Assembly: GCF_000496075.1 (NCBI RefSeq)
Contig: NZ_AWXZ01000039.1
Location: 434,001-498,000, forward strand
Reading direction: 5' to 3'
DNA: 64,000 nt
Source of the DNA: Lutibaculum baratangense AMV1
GTDB taxonomy: Bacteria; Pseudomonadota; Alphaproteobacteria; Rhizobiales; Tepidamorphaceae
The first letter of the stretch is position 1, and every line of letters starts with the position of its first letter. The notes beneath the pieces are model-generated. The model worked only from the letters and a program-made list of their open reading frames with translations. It was not told the origin of the DNA and did not search any database. Shown here piece by piece: positions 1 through 6,987 of the stretch. A program made the position numbers and the translations under genes.

Positions 1-651
1 GACGAAGGCGAGAGCCGCGCCGGCGAGGATCGAGGGGAAGGCGAGCGGCGCGATCACCGAGAGCGTCGCGCGCAATGGCTTCGCGCCGGCGAGGCGGGCC
101 GCTTCGACGAGGTCGCGCGGCAGATGCCTCAGCCCCGCGCGCACGGCGAGGAAGACGAGCGTCGCGTGCTCGATGCCCATGACGAGGACGATCCCCTCGC
201 GGGAATAGAGGGGATTGGTCGTTCCCGGCGCCGCCGCGAGCCCCAGCAGGTTCAGTATCGGGCTCGACGGACCGGTCAGTTCGAGCCAAGAGAGCGCGGT
301 GATCTGCGGCGGAATGAGAAGCGGCAGGAGCAGCACGAAGGTGAGCGCCGTCTTCGCGCGCACGTCCGTCAGCGCCAGGAGGAACGCCATGGAAGTTCCA
401 AGCGCGACGGAAAGGACTGTAGCGAAAGCAGAAGCTTCGAGAGTGTTCTGAAGAGCGCGCGTGAAGCTGCGGCTCTGCCACTGGTCGCGCAGAAGTCCCA
501 GAAGCTCGCCCTCGGCGTTCGGCGCCAGTGCCTCGGCCAGCAGCCGACCGAGCGGCCACAGCGTGAAGAGCGCGAGGTAGGCGACGACGGCGAGGAGGAT
601 CAGCCCCTCGCCGTCCGGAAGAAGGCGCCTCGGCAGGAGCCGCGGCGCCAT
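1..651 (-). CDS. ABC transporter permease (iron/polyamine/phosphonate-type), 3' end cut by window edge
   Basis: Inner-membrane permease of a binding-protein-dependent importer. The reading frame stays open for 217 codons from an ATG at 651 to the window edge. Several hydrophobic helices are visible (for example LILLAVVAYLALFTLWPLG near residue 18). Near the visible end lies the cytoplasmic EAA loop that contacts the ATPase (EAARLAGAKPLRATLSVIAPL), which is diagnostic for BPD permeases. It starts 13 bases after the stop of the binding-protein gene, so the two form one operon; an ATPase gene would be expected further left. FbpB-like permeases are usually about 500 residues with two such domains, so more than half may be missing. 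The substrate cannot be told from the permease. Confidence 0.85.
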   Translation of the reverse strand, partial: MAPRLLPRRLLPDGEGLILLAVVAYLALFTLWPLGRLLAEALAPNAEGELLGLLRDQWQSRSFTRALQNTLEASAFATVLSVALGTSMAFLLALTDVRAKTALTFVLLLPLLIPPQITALSWLELTGPSSPILNLLGLAAAPGTTNPLYSREGIVLVMGIEHATLVFLAVRAGLRHLPRDLVEAARLAGAKPLRATLSVIAPLAFPSILAGAALAFV

Positions 652-664
652 GGGCAGCGCGGCG

Positions 665-1654
665 TCAGCCACCGAAGAGTTCCGCGAACTCTTTCTTGTT
701 CTCTTCGTCGCTCTGAAGGATCTGGCCGGCGTCGGTCGGCAGGATCCTCAGCGACGAGACCTCGGGATAGCCGGCAGGCGGCTCGACACCCTCGAAGATC
801 GGGAAATAGCCCTGCTCGACCGACTGCTGCTGCGCCACCTGCGAGAGCTGCCAGTCGACGAACGCCTTGGCGGCCTCCTCGTTGTCGGTCGTCTTGAGGA
901 TCGCGACCGGCTGCGTGATCGCCGAGACGCCTTCCTCGGGGAACACGAACTCGACCGGCGAGCCCTGGTTCTTCGCGTTCATCGCCATGTACTCGATGAT
1001 GATGCCGTAGGCCTTCTCGCCGCGCGCCACCGCTTCGACCACCGAGCCGTTGCCGCGGCCGGCGACGGCGCCGTTCTCCGCCAGCGTCTCGTAGTAGTCC
1101 CAGCCGAACTCGGGCTGCTGGACCATGGTGCCGACGTGGATCACCGCCGCACCGGAATAGAGCGGGCTCGGCATGATGAGCTTCGAGGCGACCCCGGCGT
1201 CGGCCAGATCCTTCCAGGAGGTCGGCGCCTCCTCGACGAGATCGGTGTTGTAGATGATGCCCGTCGTGATCAGCTTCGTGCCGAAGAAGGTCATGTCGGG
1301 ATCGACCACTTCGGCAGGCAGGCTGTCGACCGGCGCGTCCTCGTAAGCGAGCAGACGGTCGTCGTTCTTGAGCTGCGTCGCCGCCGTCGCGTCGGCGATG
1401 AGGACGATGTCGGCCTGCGGATTGCCGGCCTCGAACTCGGCCATCAGCTTGTTCATGACCTCGGTCGTGCCGGACCGGAAGACCTCGACCTCGATCTCCG
1501 GATAATCCTCGTTGAACGCCCTGACGACGGCGTCCATCTGCTCGCTCGGCTGCGAGGTGTAGACGGTGATCGTGCCGCTCTGCGCCGCGGCGGGGAGCAC
1601 GGAGGCTCCGGCCATCGCCGCTCCGGCGAGAAGGGTGAAGACGGATTTCATCAT
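665..1654 (-). CDS. Extracellular solute-binding protein of ABC importer (family 1, AfuA/FbpA/PhnS-like)
   Basis: Periplasmic binding protein of 329 residues. It has an N-terminal signal peptide (MMKSVFTLLAGAAMAGASVLP, cleavage probably after AAAQ) followed by the family hallmark TITVYTSQPSEQMDAVVRAF, seen in ferric-iron, 2-aminoethylphosphonate and thiamine/polyamine binding proteins. Two ATGs in tandem (1654 and 1651) could start translation. I do not see the paired Tyr ligands expected of classical Fe3+-binding proteins in the region around GIIIEYMAMNAKNQG, so iron is not assured. The permease gene follows after 13 bases. The upstream gene is separated by 130 bases holding a hairpin, so this gene may have its own promoter. 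Confidence 0.85.
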   Translation of the reverse strand: MMKSVFTLLAGAAMAGASVLPAAAQSGTITVYTSQPSEQMDAVVRAFNEDYPEIEVEVFRSGTTEVMNKLMAEFEAGNPQADIVLIADATAATQLKNDDRLLAYEDAPVDSLPAEVVDPDMTFFGTKLITTGIIYNTDLVEEAPTSWKDLADAGVASKLIMPSPLYSGAAVIHVGTMVQQPEFGWDYYETLAENGAVAGRGNGSVVEAVARGEKAYGIIIEYMAMNAKNQGSPVEFVFPEEGVSAITQPVAILKTTDNEEAAKAFVDWQLSQVAQQQSVEQGYFPIFEGVEPPAGYPEVSSLRILPTDAGQILQSDEENKKEFAELFGG

Positions 1655-1733
1655 GGCGCCTGTCCCGTGGGTTGTCGGAAAAAACGTGGGGCGCCGGTGA
1701 GGTAGCAATGCTGCATAACGGATCCGTGACACC

Positions 1734-1770
1734 GTCTGCGCCGCCCGCACCTCGCGGGTTCGGCGCAGAC
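1734..1770 (-). terminator. GC-rich hairpin downstream of the hydroxyacid dehydrogenase gene
   Basis: Inverted repeat GTCTGCGCCG / CGGCGCAGAC (10 bp, perfect) enclosing a second 5-bp stem CCCGC / GCGGG. It lies 15 bases past the stop of the minus-strand dehydrogenase gene. There is no T-tract, so it is either a weak or Rho-assisted terminator or an mRNA 3'-end stabiliser between dehydrogenase and transporter genes. Confidence 0.5.
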
Positions 1771-1784
1771 GGCGAGGCCTCCGT

Positions 1785-2750
1785 CTAGCCGGCGGGCGCG
1801 GCCAGCACCCGCACGGGGCTGCCCTGGCGCCACGCCCGGATATCCTCGACCATCCCCTCGTAGAACTCGGCGTAGCCGGCCTGCGTGACATAGCCGAGAT
1901 GGGGCGAGAGCACGACGTTCGGCGCCCGGCGGAGGGGGTGTTCACGGGGCAGCGGCTCAACGTCGTAGACATCGAGGCCGGCGCGGATGCGACCCTCCTG
2001 CAAGGCCGCGAGCAGGGCCGCCTCGTCGACGATCGGCCCTCGCGAGGTGTTCACGAGGATCGCCCCCGGCTTCATCAGGAGAAGATCGCCTTCACCGACG
2101 AGCCCGCGCGTGCGGGGGCCGAGCACGAGGTGGATCGACACGGCGTCCGCCTCGCGGAACAGCGTCTCCTTCTCCGCGAACTCCGCACCGCCCTCCGCCG
2201 CCCGCTCCGGCGTCAGGTTCGGGCTCCAGGCAAGCACACGCATGCCGAACGCCTTGGCCACCGGCACCATCTTCCTTCCGAGGCGGCCGAGGCCCACGAG
2301 ACCGAGCGTGCCGCCGTTCAGTGCGGTGCCGACGCTCTCCTGCCAGCGACCGGCGCGGACATTGGCGTGCTCGTCGACGAGGTGGCGGGAGGCCGCCAGG
2401 ATCAGCGCCCAGGCGAGCTCCGGCGTCGCGACGCCCCCCTGGCCGCCGCCGGTGCCACAGACCGTGATGCCCTGCGCCGCAGCCGCATCGAGGTCGATCA
2501 TGCGCGCGTTCGTCCCGGTCGCGACGACGAGCTTCAGCTTCGGCAGCCTTGCCAGGAGGTCGGCCGGCATCTTCATGCGCTCGCGCATCAGGCAGATCAC
2601 GTCGTAGTCGGCGAGCTTCGCCGCCGCCTCGTCCCCGCCCGGAATGTTCTCGTGGAAGAAGTCGACCTTGCACTCCTCGTCGAGCGTGGACCAGTCGGCC
2701 ATCGAGGCCGCAACCTTCTGATAGTCGTCGAGAACGGCGATGCGGGTCAT
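1785..2750 (-). CDS. D-2-hydroxyacid dehydrogenase, NAD(P)-dependent
   Basis: Cytosolic oxidoreductase of 321 residues interconverting a 2-hydroxy acid and a 2-keto acid. The Rossmann NAD-binding motif GLGRLG is at about 153-158. The catalytic Arg/Glu/His set is visible in NTSRGPIVDE, GLDVYDVEP and LSPHLGY. Length and architecture match the SerA/LdhA/GhrB superfamily, but the actual substrate cannot be read from sequence. The gene starts with ATG and follows the acetamidase-like gene by 21 bases on the same strand, so the two are probably co-transcribed. Confidence 0.88.
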   Translation of the reverse strand: MTRIAVLDDYQKVAASMADWSTLDEECKVDFFHENIPGGDEAAAKLADYDVICLMRERMKMPADLLARLPKLKLVVATGTNARMIDLDAAAAQGITVCGTGGGQGGVATPELAWALILAASRHLVDEHANVRAGRWQESVGTALNGGTLGLVGLGRLGRKMVPVAKAFGMRVLAWSPNLTPERAAEGGAEFAEKETLFREADAVSIHLVLGPRTRGLVGEGDLLLMKPGAILVNTSRGPIVDEAALLAALQEGRIRAGLDVYDVEPLPREHPLRRAPNVVLSPHLGYVTQAGYAEFYEGMVEDIRAWRQGSPVRVLAAPAG

Positions 2751-2771
2751 GTTCTTCTTTCCGTCTTGGTT

Positions 2772-3710
2772 TCAGAGCAGGGACTTCGCGAGCATCATGT
2801 GCACACCCTTGTGCACGTCGACGAGCTGCGTGACGCGCAGGTCGCCGGCGAGCGAGCAGAGCATGTAGGCCTCGTTCGGCGTCAGGTTCGTGCGGTCGCA
2901 GACGTGGCGCACCATCTCGCGCACCGCCTGCTTCGCCGCGTCGTCGAGATCCTCGTCGATGCCGATCGAGATGAGGTGCGTCTCGTTCTCGGCGAAGGGG
3001 CGCTCGTAGTCGAGGTCCCTGCGCACGGTCAGCCGGAACGTGCCGCTGACGCCCGTCTCGAGCGCCGTCACGCAGACCTCGCCGTCGCCCTGCACGCCGT
3101 GGCCGTCGCCGGCGTAGAAGAGCGCGCCTTCGTTGAACACCGGCAGGTAGAGCGTCGTGCCGGGGCGCAGCTCCTTGTTGTCCATGTTGCCGCCGAAGGC
3201 GCGCGGGATGATGGTTCCGCAGCGGCCCCAGAGGGGCGGTGGCGCGACGGCGATCGTGCCGAAGAACGGCGCGAGCGGCACCTCGGTGCCCCACGGCATG
3301 ACGGCGACCTGCCGCGCGTGGTCGACGCTGGGGTGGATCGTCTCCGGCTCGTCGAACTCGTCCGGCAGCGTTCCCTCGAGCGGCATGATCGCGGTGATGC
3401 CCCAGTCGTAGTCGACCACCGTCTCGAGGATGTCGATCTGGAGGACGTCTCCCGGCTCCGCGCCGTCGACGTGGACAGGTCCCGTCACCCAGTGCGGGCC
3501 GGGGCCCATCTCGACCTCCCGCAGCGCGCGAAGATAGGCCTCGGGCACGAGCGAGCGATCCTCCGGCAGCCGCGTGCCGTCGCCGGCGGGGAAAGCGCTC
3601 AGCGAGACGGTGTCGCCGGAGGCGATGCGGAGGACGGGCTCGGCACGAGCATCGAAATAGCCCCAGGCCATGTGCTCGTGCGTGCCCGGGATCTCGTGGC
3701 GGCGGGGCAT
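2772..3710 (-). CDS. Acetamidase/formamidase family protein
   Basis: Cytosolic amidohydrolase of 312 residues in the FmdA/AmdA family, which hydrolyses formamide, acetamide or related short amides to acid and ammonia. The family N-terminus GTHEHMAWGYFDARAEPVLRIASGDTV is followed by the metal-site regions GPVHVDGAEPGDVLQIDIL and GRCGTIIPRAFGGNMDNKEL. Some members of this fold act on other amides, so the substrate is inferred. It is first in an apparent operon with the hydroxyacid dehydrogenase. An ABC importer lies further downstream, which may supply the substrate. Confidence 0.85.
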   Translation of the reverse strand: MPRRHEIPGTHEHMAWGYFDARAEPVLRIASGDTVSLSAFPAGDGTRLPEDRSLVPEAYLRALREVEMGPGPHWVTGPVHVDGAEPGDVLQIDILETVVDYDWGITAIMPLEGTLPDEFDEPETIHPSVDHARQVAVMPWGTEVPLAPFFGTIAVAPPPLWGRCGTIIPRAFGGNMDNKELRPGTTLYLPVFNEGALFYAGDGHGVQGDGEVCVTALETGVSGTFRLTVRRDLDYERPFAENETHLISIGIDEDLDDAAKQAVREMVRHVCDRTNLTPNEAYMLCSLAGDLRVTQLVDVHKGVHMMLAKSLL

Positions 3711-3831
3711 CGGCCTCTCCTGGCTCTTCGGTGGGTCGGTTGCTGGCGGGCGTCCGGGGTGATCTGCGTCAAGGCGGGTGTCTCAGGGGCACTATAGGCT
3801 GTTCGTCGGTCCGTAGCAGTGAGAAGTGCTC

Positions 3832-4419
3832 ATGATCCGGCGAATCCTCGTCATCGACGGCCATCCGGATCCCGACCTCGACCATCTCGACCATGCACTT
3901 GCCGATGCCTACCGCGCGGGTGCCGAAGCGGCGGGGCACGAGGTTCGCCTGATCCGCGTCGGGGAGCTCGACGTCCCGCTCCTTCGGCGGGCCTCGGACT
4001 TCGAGCACGGTGCGGTGCCGCCCGGGCTGCAGCCTGCGGTCGACGCGCTCCTGTGGTGCGATCACCTGGTGGTCGTGTTCCCGCTGTGGCTCGGCATGGT
4101 GCCGGCGGCGCTCAAAGGCCTGCTCGAGCAGATGGCTCGGCCGGGCGTCGCCTTCGCCTACACGAAGCGTGGGCCGCAGGCGGGACTCAAAGGGCGCTCC
4201 GCCCGCATCGTCGTGACGATGGGGATGCCTGCCATCTTGTACCGGCTGTGGTTCCGGGCTCACGGCACGAGGGCGCTCGAGCGCAATGTGCTGCGCTTCG
4301 TCGGCATCCGGCCGGTGCGCACGACGATGTTCGGCATGGTCGAGGCGGGAGGGAGGGGGCGGAAGCGGAAGTGGAAGTGGCTCGAGAAGATGGAGCGGCT
4401 CGGCCGGCGGGGCAGGTGA
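3832..4419 (+). CDS. NAD(P)H-dependent oxidoreductase, flavodoxin-like fold (NQO/MdaB-like)
   Basis: Predicted FMN/FAD-binding quinone reductase-type protein of 195 residues. The N-terminus IRRILVIDGHPDPDLDHLDHAL and the central VVFPLWLGMVPAALKGLLEQ are typical of the flavodoxin_2 family. The C-terminal 15 residues are unusually basic (GRKRKWKWLEK, then RLGRRGR) and may bind nucleic acid or membrane. I chose the ATG at 3832 because GAGAAG sits just upstream; a GTG at 3826 would add two residues. It stands alone, with divergent genes on the left and a convergent sulfotransferase on the right. Confidence 0.8.
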   Translation: MIRRILVIDGHPDPDLDHLDHALADAYRAGAEAAGHEVRLIRVGELDVPLLRRASDFEHGAVPPGLQPAVDALLWCDHLVVVFPLWLGMVPAALKGLLEQMARPGVAFAYTKRGPQAGLKGRSARIVVTMGMPAILYRLWFRAHGTRALERNVLRFVGIRPVRTTMFGMVEAGGRGRKRKWKWLEKMERLGRRGR

Positions 4420-4446
4420 GGGCGGGGGCGCCGGCCGGATGGCGGC

Positions 4447-4475
4447 CGGCCATCGGCGCCGGGAGCCGATGGCCG
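4447..4475. terminator. Bidirectional hairpin between convergent genes
   Basis: Perfect 11-bp stem CGGCCATCGGC / GCCGATGGCCG with a 7-base loop. It sits between the end of the flavodoxin-fold gene and the end of the sulfotransferase gene, so it can end transcription from either side. No T-run on either side. Confidence 0.55.
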
Positions 4476-4484
4476 TCGATGAAC

Positions 4485-5429
4485 TCAGGCAGCCAGTGCC
4501 GCAGCCGTCCGGTCGTCGTCGCGATTGCCCGTCGCCAGCCATCGGGCGCAGTCCTCGCCGAGCTCGCGGCGCGCCCGCTCCTCGTAGGCGAGGCTGTCGC
4601 ACGCCATCAGCACGTCGTGCCAGCGGCCGTTCGTGCCCCTGTTGATGAAGGTCTCGGCCCCGCCGTCCCAGAAGGCGCCGCCGAGCGGGACGCTCTTCGT
4701 CGCGTTCTTCTTCATGTAGTCGAACGTGCAGTGCTCGACGATCGCCGGGAAGCGTAATTCGTCGATCGGAATCGACAGGAACTCGGCGATCCGCCGGATC
4801 TGGCCCGGCATGTCGGCCTTCAGCTCCGAGAAGTGGAGGAGCATGACGTTCGGCAGGTGACGCACCGCCCACCAGGAGCGGACGTTCTCCCAGAAGGGCC
4901 AGAACGGGTGGCCGTCGCGCGCGAGCCACTCCTGAAAATACTGGCGGATGGAGGCCGGCGGTCTCCCGATCGGGTCGCCGACGCGCCCCGGCGCGTCGTT
5001 CAGCGCCTGGTACCAGAGCTCGTTCGCGTTCGCGTGGTGATTGTACATGCTCATCACCACGTCGCGACCGTCGCGGGCGATGTAGATGTACTTCGCCTTC
5101 GGCGAAAAGACGAGCGCATCGACGGGCAGGTGGGTCTTCAGGAAGCGGCGGTGAGCCTGCGCCTCGATCGCCGGAAGCTTCACCTCCTTCGGCGGGACGC
5201 GCAGGTCGACCCACGGCGACATCTCGGCGACGTTCAGATCCTCGCGGCCGTCGAAGAGAAGCTGGCCGACGATCTGCTGCGTCCAGGTCGTGCCCGACTT
5301 CGCATAGGTGGCGATGACGATGTCGTCGTCGCGAAACCGGAAGTCGTTCCAGACGGTGGAATCGAAATGGTGGTTGTGCATCTCCCGCGTCTTGCGGGGC
5401 GAGACGAAGGTGTAGGACGGCATGTCCAT
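4485..5429 (-). CDS. Sulfotransferase family protein (PAPS-dependent)
   Basis: Predicted cytosolic sulfotransferase of 314 residues that would transfer sulfate from 3'-phosphoadenylyl sulfate to an alcohol or phenol. The 5'-phosphosulfate loop YAKSGTTWT is at residues 42-50. The 3'-phosphate segment IARDGRDVVMSMYNH is around residue 99. A C-terminal RGTNGRWHD replaces the classical RKGxxGDWKN motif. The size fits the cytosolic SULT-like class found scattered in bacteria. The acceptor is unknown and no neighbour suggests one. The flanking genes look unrelated. Confidence 0.88.
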   Translation of the reverse strand: MDMPSYTFVSPRKTREMHNHHFDSTVWNDFRFRDDDIVIATYAKSGTTWTQQIVGQLLFDGREDLNVAEMSPWVDLRVPPKEVKLPAIEAQAHRRFLKTHLPVDALVFSPKAKYIYIARDGRDVVMSMYNHHANANELWYQALNDAPGRVGDPIGRPPASIRQYFQEWLARDGHPFWPFWENVRSWWAVRHLPNVMLLHFSELKADMPGQIRRIAEFLSIPIDELRFPAIVEHCTFDYMKKNATKSVPLGGAFWDGGAETFINRGTNGRWHDVLMACDSLAYEERARRELGEDCARWLATGNRDDDRTAAALAA

Positions 5430-5556
5430 GGCGAGACCTCGTAGATGAGCAGAGGCCTGCTTTGTAACGACCTGCCGTTGCGGGGCGATTTCGTCATGTC
5501 GGAATGTGGTTTCTGGCGCGTGTCTTCCCGGTGGGCCACCGGTAGCGGCCGGATCG

Positions 5557-6357
5557 TCAGGACAGCGGCGGGCAGCCTGCCGCCTCTCTTGCCTGAAGGG
5601 CCTCGTCGATCCAGCCGGTGAGGTTCTCGATGCGGCTCTGCGGCGCCGGGTGCGTCGACATGAACTCCGGCGGCCCGTCGCCTGCGGCGCGCGCCATGCG
5701 GCGCCATAGCTCCGGCGCCTCGCGCGGGTCGAAGCAGGCCTGCGCCATGAGGACGAGCCCGATCCTGTCCGCCTCCGACTCGTGGACGCGCGAGAAGGGC
5801 ATGAGGATGCCGAACTGCGTGCCGATGCCGAGCGCGCCGATGACCGCCTGGCGTGTGCCGGGGTCCATGTCGCCGAGGGCGACGGCGACGGCGAGGCGGC
5901 CGAGATCGGCGATCCGCTGCTGGGTCAGACGCTCGGCGGAGTGGCGGGCGATGACGTGGGCCACCTCGTGGCCGATGACGGTGGCGAGGCCGTCGGCGTT
6001 CTGCGCGACGGGCAGGAGCCCCGACAGCACGGCGATGTTGCCGCCCGGCAGCGCGAAGGCGTTCGCCGCGTCGTCCTGCAGAAGCTCGGTGCGCCAGTCG
6101 TAGTCGGCGCCGAAGCTCTCTTCCGCAGCCTTGACGATCCGGGCTGCGATCTCCCGCACGGCATCGGCTCCGTCGCCCTCGAGGGCTCGGTGCCGCGACA
6201 GCACCTCCTCGAAGGCACGGGCCCCGAGGGCGGATTCCTCTCCGGAATCGATGAGGATGACCTGCGAGCGCTCCGTCAGCGGCACCTCGTCCCCGCCGGT
6301 GAGCCAGGCCCATGCGAAGGAGATCGCGAATCCGATCGCCGCGAGGATCTCGAACAT
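5557..6357 (-). CDS. M48-family zinc metalloprotease, membrane-anchored
   Basis: Peptidase of 266 residues, probably anchored by an N-terminal hydrophobic segment (MFEILAAIGFAISFAWAWL) and acting in the periplasm, as in LoiP/BepA-type quality control. The zinc motif HEVAH is at 130-134, with the third-ligand motif ESEAD near 193-197. A longer in-frame start upstream exists, but it would place 18 non-hydrophobic residues before the signal anchor, so I use the ATG at 6357. No TPR domain is present, so it is shorter than BepA. The YtoQ gene lies 10 bases upstream on the same strand, so co-transcription is likely. Confidence 0.85.
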   Translation of the reverse strand: MFEILAAIGFAISFAWAWLTGGDEVPLTERSQVILIDSGEESALGARAFEEVLSRHRALEGDGADAVREIAARIVKAAEESFGADYDWRTELLQDDAANAFALPGGNIAVLSGLLPVAQNADGLATVIGHEVAHVIARHSAERLTQQRIADLGRLAVAVALGDMDPGTRQAVIGALGIGTQFGILMPFSRVHESEADRIGLVLMAQACFDPREAPELWRRMARAAGDGPPEFMSTHPAPQSRIENLTGWIDEALQAREAAGCPPLS

Positions 6358-6367
6358 GGCCCCTGTC

Positions 6368-6847
6368 TCACTCGGCGGCGGCGCGCGCCCGCCCCGGCAA
6401 CTCCCCGGCAATCACGTAGCGCAGGATCTCGACGACCTGCTCCGGCGTCTCCGCGACCGCAAGGGCGGCGGCGTCGACCTCCTTCAGGGCGTGCGTATGT
6501 TCCTGCGGGTGCAGCACGATCAGCGGCTTGCCCAGTGCGGCCGCATAGCCCGCGTCGAACGCCGCGTTCCACTGCTTGTACTTGTCGCCGAAGCGGACGA
6601 CCACCACGTCGGCCTGCTCGATCAGGGTGCGCGTGCGGATCGCGTTCAGCTTCGCGCCCTTGTGGTCCTTCCAGAACGGCTTGTCCTCCTGGCCGAGGAT
6701 CGCCACGCCGCAATCGTCGCTCGCCTCGTGGTCCGTCACCGGCGCCGAGAACGTGATGTCGAGCCCGGCCTCGTCGGCGCCCGCCTCGATGCGCTCGCGC
6801 CAGTCCGTGTGGATCTCGCCGGAAAGGTAGACGTCCCAGCCATACAT
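6368..6847 (-). CDS. YtoQ family protein
   Basis: Cytosolic protein of 159 residues with the YtoQ signature: DVYLSGEIHTDWRERI at the N-terminus and VVRFGDKYKQWNAAFDAGYAAALGKPLIVLHP in the middle. The fold resembles nucleoside 2-deoxyribosyltransferase-like proteins, but no reaction is established. The ATG at 6847 has AGGAG four bases upstream; a longer frame starting 39 bases earlier lacks this. The gene is followed closely by the M48 protease gene. Confidence 0.85.
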   Translation of the reverse strand: MYGWDVYLSGEIHTDWRERIEAGADEAGLDITFSAPVTDHEASDDCGVAILGQEDKPFWKDHKGAKLNAIRTRTLIEQADVVVVRFGDKYKQWNAAFDAGYAAALGKPLIVLHPQEHTHALKEVDAAALAVAETPEQVVEILRYVIAGELPGRARAAAE

Positions 6848-6933
6848 GCTTCGCTCCTGTCGTTGCTTCCGCAGCCAATTCGCCACTCGCAGATGGGGCG
6901 GCGGCGGGCACCGCCAAGGGTCTTAGACGCGAA

Positions 6934-6961
6934 GGGCGCCGGCGGAAAGCCGCCGGCGCCC
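6934..6961 (-). terminator. Hairpin downstream of phoX
   Basis: Perfect 12-bp stem GGGCGCCGGCGG / CCGCCGGCGCCC with an AAAG loop, 26 bases past the phoX stop. It separates phoX from the ytoQ-M48 pair. No T-tract follows on the minus strand. Confidence 0.6.
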
Positions 6962-6987
6962 CGAAGGTGAGCGTTTCGAGGTGAGCC

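Noticed and set aside
124-897. Plus-strand frame at the left edge
   Set aside because: Highly charged, low-complexity translation; the minus strand here encodes the permease with an EAA loop.
1899-3797. Plus-strand open frame of about 630 codons opposite the dehydrogenase and amidase genes
   Set aside because: Antisense shadow; both minus-strand genes have full catalytic motifs.
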